Shown here: positions 55,195 to 63,709 of the stretch, piece by piece | Position numbering within the stretch: the stretch's first letter is position 1 | Layout: the number at the start of each line of letters is the position of its first letter | From: Chitinophagales bacterium 33-2 | GTDB taxonomy: Bacteria > Bacteroidota > Bacteroidia > Chitinophagales > Chitinophagaceae | DNA: 64,000 bases | Direction: 5' to 3' | Assembly: GCA_002050435.1 (NCBI GenBank) | Contig: MWYV01000034.1 | Span: 1-64,000 of the forward strand | The notes under the pieces: model-generated | Databases searched by the model: none | What the model was told of the DNA's origin: nothing | The model's input: the letters and a program-made list of their open reading frames with translations, nothing else | Position numbers and translations under genes: made by a program

Positions 55195-56362
55195 ATAATT
55201 TCTCCTTCACTTTAGTGCTAACTGATTTATTCATTGCTTCTTCAATATGTCTTACCATCTGGCTCCATGTTCTGTCCCATGAATTGCCTGATAAAAATTC
55301 ATCAACTTTTTTTAGCCAGCGTTTCCTGCTTTTCTTTTTTAGCTCGATTTCAGCTGCTGCAATAAATTCTTCAGCATTGCTTACAATATGTACCAGCTTA
55401 TGATCACCGTAAGGAGAAACAACATCTCTGATTGGAGTTGAAATCACAGGCTTTCCTGCTGCGAGGTATTCAGGCGTTTTTGTTGGACTGATAAATTTTG
55501 TTGATTCATTCATTGCAAAGGGGATCGTGGCAATATCCCATCCGGCAATGTAGCCTGGCAATTCTTCATATTTTTTTCCACCCAGGTAATGAATGTTATC
55601 GTATTGCGGAAGGTCTGCAGGATCTATTTTAACGATAGGTCCAAGAATCACAAACTGCCATTCAGGCCTTGCACTGGCCACTTTTTCCAGCATTTCAATA
55701 TCAAACCTTTCGTCAACTACTCCAAAAAATCCAAACCTTGGACCTGCAATGTTTTTTTGATCGGCAGGTTCATTTTTCAAAGTTCTTGCAGACCCGAAAT
55801 GATTTTTATCGATACTGCTTGGAAATGCATAAATATTATGGTGCTGTGATTTTTTACTTTCATAAATACTATGTCCTCCGGTAAATACAACATCTGATTT
55901 TTTGAAAAGTTCCTTTTCCCTGATGGTTAACTGGGGCGGAGCAAATTTAAATGCCGACAGTTCGTCCATGCAATCGTAAATTACCAATTCAGGTGTCAGG
56001 TCTTCCGTAAATGGAAGTGCCATAGGGGTGTAGTACCAGCTGAAATAGCGGTTCACCTGCATTTTGGTAAATAAATTCTTTATAATTTTTTTAAGCTTGC
56101 TGATAACTTCTTCTTCACTCAATCCATGTTTTAAATGAGGGGTTACAATGTAAAGGTTTTCATTATAATTTTCAATGTGTACCTTTTCTTCATCATTGTG
56201 AAAAATGGGTTCTTCAATAAAGAAAACGCGCTGATGTTTTGAAAATCGGCTTAGCAAATGGTTAGGTCTTTGAAAAACAAATCCCCATCTTAAATGGGAA
56301 AAGCATACCAGGTCAACCTTGTGCAGGAAGGCACAAGATGCATCTTCAATATTTTTAATCAT
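55187..56362 (-). CDS. GT-B glycosyltransferase
   Basis: A 391-residue glycosyltransferase of the family 1/4 type. The N-terminal half includes FSHLRWGFVFQRPNHLLSRF and a DCMDE motif; the C-terminal half reads GFFGVVDERFD, WQFVILGP, NIHYLGGKKYEELPGYIAGWDIATIPF and PTKTPEYLAAGKPVIST, which binds the nucleotide sugar. It has no membrane span. It is the first gene of the operon, just upstream of glf, so UDP-galactofuranose is a plausible donor, though sugar specificity cannot be read here. The gene starts beside the large repeat-rich gap. Confidence 0.9.
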   Translation of the reverse strand: MIKNIEDASCAFLHKVDLVCFSHLRWGFVFQRPNHLLSRFSKHQRVFFIEEPIFHNDEEKVHIENYNENLYIVTPHLKHGLSEEEVISKLKKIIKNLFTKMQVNRYFSWYYTPMALPFTEDLTPELVIYDCMDELSAFKFAPPQLTIREKELFKKSDVVFTGGHSIYESKKSQHHNIYAFPSSIDKNHFGSARTLKNEPADQKNIAGPRFGFFGVVDERFDIEMLEKVASARPEWQFVILGPIVKIDPADLPQYDNIHYLGGKKYEELPGYIAGWDIATIPFAMNESTKFISPTKTPEYLAAGKPVISTPIRDVVSPYGDHKLVHIVSNAEEFIAAAEIELKKKSRKRWLKKVDEFLSGNSWDRTWSQMVRHIEEAMNKSVSTKVKEKLYV

Positions 56363-56569
56363 GTAGTTACTGATGCTATTTACATGCCAGCATTCTGTAA
56401 TAAGTAATTCAAGAGATCACTGTAATCGGTTGAAATAGAATGTAGAATAACATCCTCATTAAGAATTCACTGTATACTACAGGTTGAGTTAAAATGGCGG
56501 ATTAGCCAAAGTTTTTAAAAACTTTTTATGGGAATGAAAAGAAGCCGTTTCAAAATGACATGAATGGGC

Positions 56570-56614
56570 GATGGTCAATGGTCAATGGTCAATAGTGAAT
56601 GGTCAATAGTGAAT
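56570..56614 (+). repeat. Short GGTCAAT(GGTCAAT) direct repeats
   Basis: GGTCAATGGTCAATGGTCAAT followed by AGTGAATGGTCAATAGTGAAT. The reverse form TTGACCATTGACCATTCACTG lies at 24986, just past repeat copy A. The 56363-56569 part of the gap contains no gene I can support. Confidence 0.75.
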
Positions 56615-56621
56615 CATTTGG

Positions 56622-56693
56622 TGTCCGGTAAAAATCAAACATCACTTTTAGTTAAGCTATTTTGCCTCAGGCTGGCGGGTCTCGTACCTGCCC
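56622..56693 (+). repeat. Repeat module L, copy B
   Basis: A 70-bp block starting GTCCGGTAAAAATCAAACAT and passing through AAGCTATTTTGCCTCAGGC. It is repeated at 58715-58784 and in both cases stands just left of a 75-bp palindromic unit. Confidence 0.8.
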
Positions 56694-56726
56694 CGCTGCT
56701 AAATTCCCGTGGTGACTAAAGCCAGG

Positions 56727-56803
56727 CAACAAAAAGGCTTCCCGCAGATTACGCAGATTTTCGCTGATTGGTATTCTGCTTTCATCAGCGCGATCTGAGG
56801 GTA
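56727..56803 (+). repeat. 75-bp palindromic repeat, solitary copy
   Basis: One full unit (TTCCCGCAGATTACGCAGAT at its left, GCGCGATCTGAGGG at its right), with one base of the terminal ATCTGCGGG arm altered. It separates module L from block M copy B. Confidence 0.85.
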
Positions 56804-56810
56804 ACAAGGC

Positions 56811-57290
56811 AGGTACTGGGGTCAAATAGATCCAGGGTTTCTCACCAAAAGAAATTCCAGGCACATCATCTTATCACATTTGGGTGGTTGTGTGCGCCTT
56901 ATTGCTCCTGATTTTTCCTAAGAAATCTTTAACCCTAAGGTGGAGCAATACAGCGCGAAGAACGATTGCACAATCAGATCGCATGGAGTTGCACCTGTTT
57001 TCATTTTTCGGTGCGCTCCCTTGCGCAATCATCCGAAGGTATCTGGTAAAAACAGACTGTTACGCATTGATTGCGCTTGAATTTTTGCCTGCCCACCGAA
57101 GCGAAGCGCAGGAGGGGCCACCTTTTTTTTCAAGAAAAAAGGTGGAAGATGCATTTATCATAGCGCTGCTCTCCGGCAAAGAAACTCCATTAGGTTATTG
57201 CAATTGTAAAATATAAGGCCCGGTAGAAGTAATCATCAACAACGCCAGAACCATTGCGCGTTTCGAAATCAAATAAATTTCCCCGGACAA
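56811..57290. repeat. Structured dispersed repeat block M, copy B
   Basis: About 480 bp. The first stem (ATTGCTCC/GGAGCAAT) and second stem (GCGCAATCA/TGATTGCGC) are kept exactly as in copies A and C, while the sequences between their arms have diverged almost completely. The right half, with the CCACCTTTTTT hairpin, is nearly identical to copy A. Stem conservation with loop divergence points to selection on structure. Confidence 0.85.
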
Positions 57291-57485
57291 CTGTGTTTCT
57301 GGATCACTTTTTTCTGGGGAAAGTTTTATAGCCTCAAATCAGTCGCTGAAATTCAGTGTGGGCTTGAAGGATGTTGTTTTTTTAAAACCTAAGCCCCCTT
57401 ATTTGGTTTGGAGAGTGATTCAATCACTATAGCTTAATTGAATTCTTTTGATTTTTAAGAATGCTCAGAGATTTTCTCTTACAAC

Positions 57486-57900
57486 TTTTGGGTGGCTGCC
57501 GCGCCTCATTGCTCCTGTTTGTAACTTGAAGAATCATCATACCTAAGATGGAGCAATTCAGCGCATCCAGACTTTTAAATAATCAGGACGCGGGGTGTTG
57601 CACCTGTCTTATCATACGGAGGGCTCTCTTGCGCAATCATCCTAAGACAACTTGTAACCGATACTGCTCCGCATTGATTGCGCTTGAATTTTTGCCTGCC
57701 CCCGAAGCGAAGCGCAGGGGGGCTCCACCTTTTTTTTTCAAGAAAAAAGGTGGAAGATGTATTTAAAATAGGTCTGCTGTCCGACAAAGAAACTCCATTA
57801 GGTTATTGCAATTGCAAAATCTAAGGCCCGGTAGAAGTAATCATCAACAACGCCAGAACCATTGCGCGTTTCGAAATCAAATAAATTTCCCCGGACAGCA
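57486..57900. repeat. Structured dispersed repeat block M, copy C
   Basis: About 415 bp, almost identical to copy A from TTTGGGTGGCTGCC onward, but without the 60-bp left extension or the 75-bp unit. It sits 195 bp right of copy B, so B and C form a spaced direct repeat. The sequence between them (57291-57485) shows no gene. Confidence 0.85.
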
Positions 57901-57971
57901 GTGTTTCTGGAATCACGACAGTTATTCTTTATTTATACCATTTCGGTCACAATAGTCAAATTCAAATTCAT

Positions 57972-57989
57972 TATACCCGATAGGGTATA
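57972..57989. promoter_or_regulatory. Orphan operator-like palindrome
   Basis: TATACCCGATAGGGTATA is a perfect 7-bp inverted repeat with a 4-bp centre, of the kind bound by small Xre/HipB-type repressors. No such gene follows; the next gene is the receiver at 58247. The rest of 57901-58246 shows no gene. Confidence 0.45.
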
Positions 57990-58246
57990 GTTTAAATAAA
58001 CAAAATCCCTACGCTTTCTAAAAAGTATCATATCCCAAATGCAGGGTTACAAGATGTGCATTAGACAAGTATTCCACGCGGCTTTTTATATTAAGGCGGC
58101 ACGCGCCTGCCCGCAAGGCAGACAATTAGAAAACCAAAAACGCTACAAAACTGTATTCTTCCCCATCTGTCAATCTGATGCATTATCTATTTTTTATATT
58201 CTTCCCTTGCTATTTTTAATTCTTATATTTAGCAAAAAACAGGCTG

Positions 58247-58669
58247 ATGAATAAGAATGGACCAGTGATCGTGATTGAGGATGATGCAGACGATCAGGAA
58301 ATGCTGAACAAAGTGTTCAAAAATTTAAATTACCAGAACGAGATTTTGTATTTCTTTGATGGACAGGAAGCGTTGGACTATCTCAATACAACCGACCGGT
58401 TGCCTTTCCTGATTCTCTCTGATATTAACATGCCCAAACTGAATGGGTTTGAATTAAGAAATAAATTGAAGACCGATGCGGATCTTCAGATCAAATGCAT
58501 CCCATACCTTTTCTTCTCTACCGCCTTAAACCAAAAATCCGTTATTGAAGCTTATAGCATGTCCGCCCAGGGATTTTTTGTAAAACAAAATTCCATGGCC
58601 GAACTGGAAAAAACCATCAGCGTAATTATGCAGTACTGGAAAAAATGCGCCGCGCCAAATGATTTTTAA
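58247..58669 (+). CDS. Receiver-only response regulator
   Basis: A 140-residue REC domain, isolated from kinases: EDDADD (11-16), phospho-acceptor Asp59 in LSDINMPKLNG and Lys113 in GFFVKQN. The residue after the Lys is Gln, where Pro is usual. It is a paralogue of the receiver at 40138. It stands alone between two repeat clusters, flanked by an orphan palindrome on the left and a 75-bp tandem array on the right. Confidence 0.9.
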   Translation: MNKNGPVIVIEDDADDQEMLNKVFKNLNYQNEILYFFDGQEALDYLNTTDRLPFLILSDINMPKLNGFELRNKLKTDADLQIKCIPYLFFSTALNQKSVIEAYSMSAQGFFVKQNSMAELEKTISVIMQYWKKCAAPNDF

Positions 58670-58714
58670 AGCTTAATGCTTCCTTTTCCTTCTACCCTAT
58701 CCCCTCCTCACTGC

Positions 58715-58784
58715 TGTCTGGTAAAAAATCAAACATCAATTTTAAATAAGCTATTTTGCCTCAGGCCGCCGGGCCTCCTACCTG
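58715..58784 (+). repeat. Repeat module L, copy D
   Basis: A 70-bp block (GTCTGGTAAAAAATCAAACA to CCTCCTACCTG) homologous to the module at 56622 and again directly upstream of 75-bp units. Confidence 0.8.
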
Positions 58785-58825
58785 GCCAACAACCTTTTTG
58801 TTGCCTGTAGCCTTGAGAACAGGCA

Positions 58826-59240
58826 ATAAAAAAGCCTCCCGCAGACTACACAGATTATCGCTAATTGGTCTTCTACGTTCATCAGCGCGATCTGCGGGCA
58901 ATAAAAAAGCCTCCCGCAGACTACACAGATTATCGCTAATTGGTCTTCTACGTTCATCAGCGCGATCTGCGGGCAAAAAGAAAAGCCTCCCCCAGACTAC
59001 GCAGATTATCGATGATTAGTCTTCTGCGTTCATCAGCGCGATCTGCGGGCAAAAAAAAGTTCTCCAGCAGATTACGCAGATTATCACTGAATGGTCTTCT
59101 GCGTTCATCAGCGCGATCTGCGGGCAAAAAGAAAGGCCTCCCCCAGACTACGCAGATTATCGCTGATTGCTCTTCTACGTTCATCAGCGCGATCAGCGGG
59201 CAAAAAAAAGTCCTCCCGCAGATTACACAGATTTACAGCA
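58826..59240 (+). repeat. 75-bp tandem array, 5.5 units
   Basis: Five full units (58826-58900, 58901-58975, 58976-59051, 59052-59126, 59127-59202; lengths 75, 75, 76, 75 and 76) and a partial one to 59240. Units 1 and 2 are identical; others differ by several changes. Each unit is an imperfect palindrome with ends CCCGCAGA and TCTGCGGG. The 76-bp units shift any reading frame, and there are no spacers, so this is neither a coding repeat nor a CRISPR. The rest of the 58670-59372 gap has no other feature I can support. Confidence 0.9.
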
Positions 59241-59372
59241 AAGGAATAACAAAAACTGATGTTTACTGACGGGCTTTTATTTACCACTCATGTAAATTTT
59301 CAAAAAGAAATCTACTCTTATAATTTATATCGACGAAAGCTGTCGTAATTTAAGGTTATAAACCAACTAGGC

Positions 59373-60842
59373 ATGAAACAAAAAATTCTACTCACCATTT
59401 TTTCCTCTGCAATTATCTTAACAGCAGAGGCACAGAAAAAACCGGAACGCATCACGGCTTATGCCATTACCGGACTTGAAAAAGGGCAACGCAATTGGAC
59501 CGAGGTAAACCTGGTAGATGTAACTACGGGTGAGGTCATCAGCCCTGTATATCAAAGTACATCTGAAGTAAGAAGACTCAATGCGCGAACAGGAAAACCC
59601 ATCACGCAAAACGAATCTTCTGAAGCTACACCGGTAGCGCAAAAAATCAGCACATCAAATAACAAACCGGTGGTCACGATACTGGGAAAGGATGAATTCA
59701 CCACTGTGACTCCCCAGTCCGCACAGGGCGGCGCTTACACCACTACGGTGCATACTGTAAATGGCCGAACAACAAGACACGTAATCATGCAAAGGAAGCC
59801 CGTAAACAAAATGCTTCCTTTTGCAACCACCTCCGCAGCTTGCGCTTTCGATAAAAAAAATCAGCGGCTCTATTATACACCCATGGGCATTAACCAGCTG
59901 CGGTATATAGATCTGAAATCAAAAAATCCTTCTGTATTTTATTTTGAAGATGAAGCCTTTGGAAAAGTTTCCGGAAATGGAGATGTCAACAACCAGATCA
60001 CCCGTATGGTGATGGCGTCTGACGGTAAGGGATATGCGCTTACCAATAATGCAGAGCAACTGATACAGTTCACCACTAAAAAGAATCCTGTGATCACCAA
60101 CCTCGGACCGGTAACGGATGATCCATCCAACGGAAAATTAACTGTTGGTGGTAGAAATGCTTATGGTGGTGACCTGGTAGCCGACGATGCTGGAAATTTA
60201 ATTCTCATTACCGCCAACCGCCGTGTGTACAGGATTTCGATTGAAACACGTGTTGCAGTATATCTTGGCAGTATTAAAGGATTACCTGAGGGATACACTA
60301 CAAATGGAGCTGTAGTTGAAAAAGAGGACAGGATCATTGTTACTAGTTCTACTTCTACTAAAGGTTATTACAGATTTGATCTTGTATCCTTGCAGGCTGA
60401 AAAAGTTTCTGCTGAAGGATCTGTTTTCAATGCTTCTGATCTTGCCAATGCCAACCTGATCTCAACCAAAAAGAAAAAAGAAGAAAAACCAACAGAAACA
60501 GAAAAAGAAGAAGTGCTGGCCAGGGAAACTGTGCTGGGCAAAGCAGTGGAAAGATCGATCCGCAATGAAACAACCACTGAACCTTCTCTTTCATTGTATC
60601 CAAACCCAGTAACCAATTCAGTAACACGTTTGTCAATGTCTGATTACCCTGAAGGAAGGTATGAAGTGCAACTGCTTGACCTTTCCGGCAAACAGGTAAG
60701 TAAACAAATGATCCAGGTAAACAGTAAACAACAAACCCAGGAATACAGGTTGCCTTCGCAGGTAGCAAAAGGCACGTATCTTGTTCGAATTGTGAACAGT
60801 TCCAACCAGCTAATGAATGTTGAAAAGATTATTATTCAGTAA
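59373..60842 (+). CDS. Type IX secretion cargo protein with beta-propeller-like body
   Basis: A 489-residue secreted protein. A signal peptide (1-20, ending TAEAQ) is followed by a body rich in YTPMGINQLRYIDL-type strands, likely a propeller, and a Lys/Glu-rich linker (KKKKEEKPTETEKEEVLA). The C-terminal 80 residues form a type IX secretion sorting domain: SLSLYPNPVTN, then GRYEVQLLDLSGKQV, with a KGTYLVRIVN block. Such tails direct export across the outer membrane and anchoring or release. Its function on the cell surface is not clear. A strong terminator follows at 60860. Confidence 0.88.
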   Translation: MKQKILLTIFSSAIILTAEAQKKPERITAYAITGLEKGQRNWTEVNLVDVTTGEVISPVYQSTSEVRRLNARTGKPITQNESSEATPVAQKISTSNNKPVVTILGKDEFTTVTPQSAQGGAYTTTVHTVNGRTTRHVIMQRKPVNKMLPFATTSAACAFDKKNQRLYYTPMGINQLRYIDLKSKNPSVFYFEDEAFGKVSGNGDVNNQITRMVMASDGKGYALTNNAEQLIQFTTKKNPVITNLGPVTDDPSNGKLTVGGRNAYGGDLVADDAGNLILITANRRVYRISIETRVAVYLGSIKGLPEGYTTNGAVVEKEDRIIVTSSTSTKGYYRFDLVSLQAEKVSAEGSVFNASDLANANLISTKKKKEEKPTETEKEEVLARETVLGKAVERSIRNETTTEPSLSLYPNPVTNSVTRLSMSDYPEGRYEVQLLDLSGKQVSKQMIQVNSKQQTQEYRLPSQVAKGTYLVRIVNSSNQLMNVEKIIIQ

Positions 60843-60859
60843 CCATTTTCTTACTAATG

Positions 60860-60887
60860 AAAAAACCCCGCAGTCGCGGGGTTTTTT
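60860..60887 (+). terminator. Rho-independent terminator
   Basis: A perfect 12-bp stem AAAAAACCCCGC/GCGGGGTTTTTT with loop AGTC begins 18 bp after the stop of the type IX cargo gene; it may also serve the convergent gene at 60925. Confidence 0.9.
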
Positions 60888-60924
60888 GTTTTAACAAATT
60901 ACCGGGAATTTTTTAATCCCTGGT

Positions 60925-61773
60925 TTAAGATTTATGATTTTTCATTTTATTTTTCCTTTCGAGAACAGCACTAGTTGAACCATCTGTTCCTGTTGTCTGG
61001 TCATCATCCACAGGTGCTGGTTGATTGTTCACAGGAGGCTGATCATTCGTTAATGGAGTTTGTTCCCTGTTTACCGGAGACTTACTGTTATTTTTTGCTG
61101 AAGTATCCTGAACCTGGTTTAGGTTCTGGTTGTTCTGCTGATTATTTTGCTGGCTCTGCTGCTGATTGCTATTCATCTGATTTGTATGCTCTGTAGAAGT
61201 ATCTTCATTCCTGTATGGATCTGTTATTGTTGATCCATCATCACCAATCCACTGAGATCTTAACTGGCCATTTTCCAGTGTTCTTACATGATACAGATCC
61301 TTTCCTTGCGCACCTTTTATTGTAGCAATATCATATACAAGATCGCCATACATATTACTCACCCGCATTACTATATCATCCGGAACATAGTTCTGTGTTA
61401 CGGGTAAAGCAACAGTAAAAGATTTTCCTGCCTGGTTATAGTACACATGAGAATACCTGCCCTGGTTGTTATAGGTTGCATGATACCAGTCGCCTTTTGT
61501 TCTCCAGGTTACGGTTCCTGCTGTTGGATAATCACGGTCGAAATAGCCCTGAACAGACATGGGAACTGCGGCTGAGGTAGTACCATAAGCGCTGTAATCA
61601 GCCGTGGTGGTCATGGTATCCCGCAGAAACGTATGTTGGTTTTTTTGGTGATCCATGTTGTAATTGGTGGTATTATACACATTTGTTCTTGTTGTATCAC
61701 CGGATTGAGTTACCTGTGCCAGAGCTGCACCGCAACTTCCTGCCAATAACAAAGAGAGCATCGTCTTTTTCAT
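60925..61773 (-). CDS. Secreted Q/N-rich protein
   Basis: A 282-residue secreted protein with a signal peptide (1-19, ending AALAQ). The middle (about 70-185) has strands such as TVTWRTKGDWYHATYNNQGRYS, MRVSNMYGDLVYD and DLYHVRTLENGQLRS that recall PepSY-like or beta-lactamase-inhibitor-like repeats. The C-terminal third is a low-complexity run of Gln and Asn (QQQSQQNNQQNNQNLNQ), then Pro/Asp-rich, probably disordered. I do not assign a function. The gene is convergent with the type IX cargo gene. Confidence 0.75.
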   Translation of the reverse strand: MKKTMLSLLLAGSCGAALAQVTQSGDTTRTNVYNTTNYNMDHQKNQHTFLRDTMTTTADYSAYGTTSAAVPMSVQGYFDRDYPTAGTVTWRTKGDWYHATYNNQGRYSHVYYNQAGKSFTVALPVTQNYVPDDIVMRVSNMYGDLVYDIATIKGAQGKDLYHVRTLENGQLRSQWIGDDGSTITDPYRNEDTSTEHTNQMNSNQQQSQQNNQQNNQNLNQVQDTSAKNNSKSPVNREQTPLTNDQPPVNNQPAPVDDDQTTGTDGSTSAVLERKNKMKNHKS

Positions 61774-61901
61774 AGTTGTAATTTTTATTGTTAGCTTAAA
61801 CTTTTTTCTCTCTATACAAGTTTGGTGCCCCGAGATGCTATAAGCGCGACAGCAAGTGAAATTTTTTTTCTTTGTGGCTGAGATTGTTGCTTCTATATGA
61901 A

Positions 61902-62275
61902 CCAGTTCAACAACTTTTCAACCATTGTTAAACAACTATTCAACTGAATAAAAAGTTTTGCCGCAAAGGCGCGAAGGTGCAAAGAATTAAACGCAAGTTT
62001 TGGAACCACGGAGGCACAAAGAACACAGATATCCACGGAGGGTACAACTATTCAACCATTGTTCAACAACTGTTCAACCACTGTTCAACAACTATTCAAC
62101 TGAATTTAGTTTTTTTGCCGCAAAGGCGGGAAGGCGCAAAGAAGGAACCACGGAGGCACAAAGACACAGAGATTTCACGGAGGGTATTCGACAACTGTTC
62201 AACCTCTATTCAACCATTGTTCAACAACTGTTCTACAACTGTTCAACAACTGTTCAACAACTGTTCTACCATCTA
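61902..62275 (+). repeat. 11-bp-period GTTCAACAACT repeat region with companion modules
   Basis: Three modules alternate: runs of (GT)TCAACAACT with an 11-base period (densest at 62190-62275), AAAGGCGCGAAGG-like strings at 61968 and 62124, and ACCACGGAGGCACAAAG strings at 62001 and 62147. Reading frames through it are short and made of these words. No gene is supported in 61774-62685 apart from an 82-codon TTG-start frame (62427-62675) that I leave out. Confidence 0.8.
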
Positions 62276-62291
62276 TCCATACACAAATAAA

Positions 62292-62315
62292 AATCCCCTC
62301 TGAAGAGAAGGGATT
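62292..62315 (-). terminator. Candidate minus-strand terminator
   Basis: AATCCCTTCT/AGAGGGGATT stem with one mismatch and a 4-base loop, followed on the minus strand by TTTTTATTTG. It could end a long transcript from the LuxE-like gene, 370 bp away; the distance makes this uncertain. Confidence 0.45.
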
Positions 62316-62685
62316 ATTATTTAAGGCGAGAATTTTTTAATTTTAAATTCTTTTCATAGTCGGACGCCTTTTGCTTTTCAAAGGATTGGATAGGATTGCG
62401 GTTTGACCCGCGGATTCTCTTAGGGTTTGGATAAAAACGGGCTCATTTCATGGATATTGGAGAAATTGATTTTTACCTGGTCTTTTCATGGAATTTGGAT
62501 AGTTGGTTTTGGTTTTCATTGGATTGGGTATCGATCAATTTCTAATACAAATCTAAGGTGGATAATCAGTCTGTGCAATTGGGCTCTTACCCTATTTTTC
62601 CAATATGGTATTTACTTAGTGCCTCGTAAGAAACCCAATAAGGCATTAGAAAAATTACAGAATAAACATGCGTAGATCTACGAAT

Positions 62686-63687
62686 TTAGCCTGCAACTAA
62701 CAAACTGCAGCCCCTGATATCACTGTTATTCATCCTTCCCAGCACTTCCACCGAATTTCCTGAATGACGGCCAGCATCATCTGTGGCAATAAAACTGCAG
62801 GAATAAATATTGGCAAGGTCAATGATATTAATGCCTCCTGCCCTCCCTTCTTCCAGGTATTGTAAAGGATCGGTTGGATCCCGGATCAACAACTTCATCC
62901 ATGGCGGTGCTACATAGCTGCCATCAACGGCGTATGCCTGGGAAAGCAATTCGGTCATTCCATATTCAGAATAAACCACTTTCAATCCAAAACCTTTTTT
63001 TAAAATTTCATATAATTCCGGTTTGGCCATTTCCTGCTTCCTTCCCTTCATCCCTCCAGTTTCAACAACCGTTGTGTATGCTAACTGCAAAGGGAATGCT
63101 TCCACAAAATCAAGTAATGCATAACTCACTCCAAAAAGGAGGGTCTTTTGCCTTTGGGCCTCCAGCTGTGTAAGTGTTTGATACAGCTTTTCATAGGCAT
63201 CGAGGTAAAAGCCACTGTTTACATGGCCACTGGCCTCAACAAGGTCATTTACCATATAAACCAGGGAAGATCCTTTTCTTTCAAGATAGGAAGGTAAAAG
63301 TCCAAGGATACAATAATCAGAAGGCCTTCCAAAAAACAGCTGAAAACACTGCCTGAAGCTTTTACTGTACAGGGATGTATCTTTTAAAAAATGTCTGCTG
63401 CGCTCCATACCTGTAGTGCCGCTGCTTTCAAAAACCAAAACCGGGTCAAAACGGGTGGTCATCACCTGGTGGGTTTTAAAAAAGGATATCGGAAGAAAGG
63501 GAATGGCGTCCAGGACATGCACATTTAATGGATTTCTGCGCAGCGCATCAGAAAACTGCCGGTACAATAAATTGTTATGGTATTGGAATTGATATACTTC
63601 AAGGGCAATACGCAGGAAGTGTTCATCGTTGCTGATGGAAAATACCTTTTCAGCAAGAATCTGTGATTTAGGTATTTCCGGTGGCAT
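62686..63687 (-). CDS. LuxE/acyl-protein synthetase-family protein
   Basis: A 333-residue protein of the LuxE acyl-protein synthetase family, an adenylate-forming-like fold. The phosphate loop FESSGTTGMERSRHFL (about 88-103) and the C-terminal VVYSEYGMTELLSQAY match family motifs; GRAGGINIIDLAN and ATDDAGR follow. LuxE activates fatty acids for bioluminescence in Vibrio, but no luxCDAB genes are here, and stand-alone homologues in Bacteroidota are thought to work on unknown acids, often near surface-polysaccharide genes. The length is normal. Confidence 0.85.
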   Translation of the reverse strand: MPPEIPKSQILAEKVFSISNDEHFLRIALEVYQFQYHNNLLYRQFSDALRRNPLNVHVLDAIPFLPISFFKTHQVMTTRFDPVLVFESSGTTGMERSRHFLKDTSLYSKSFRQCFQLFFGRPSDYCILGLLPSYLERKGSSLVYMVNDLVEASGHVNSGFYLDAYEKLYQTLTQLEAQRQKTLLFGVSYALLDFVEAFPLQLAYTTVVETGGMKGRKQEMAKPELYEILKKGFGLKVVYSEYGMTELLSQAYAVDGSYVAPPWMKLLIRDPTDPLQYLEEGRAGGINIIDLANIYSCSFIATDDAGRHSGNSVEVLGRMNNSDIRGCSLLVAG

Positions 63688-63709
63688 AGCTTAAATTTGA
63701 ATACGATTT

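Noticed and set aside
58761..59184. Minus-strand repeat proteins reading PADRADERRRPISDN and similar
   Set aside because: They are the translated 75-bp unit; 76-bp units break the frame and solitary copies have different frames.
58826..59240. CRISPR-like array
   Set aside because: Units follow one another directly with no spacers, each unit varies, and there are no cas genes.
62427..62675. 82-codon plus-strand gene with two hydrophobic segments
   Set aside because: A TTG start, TTTGG-rich sequence and no recognisable family; possible but not supported.
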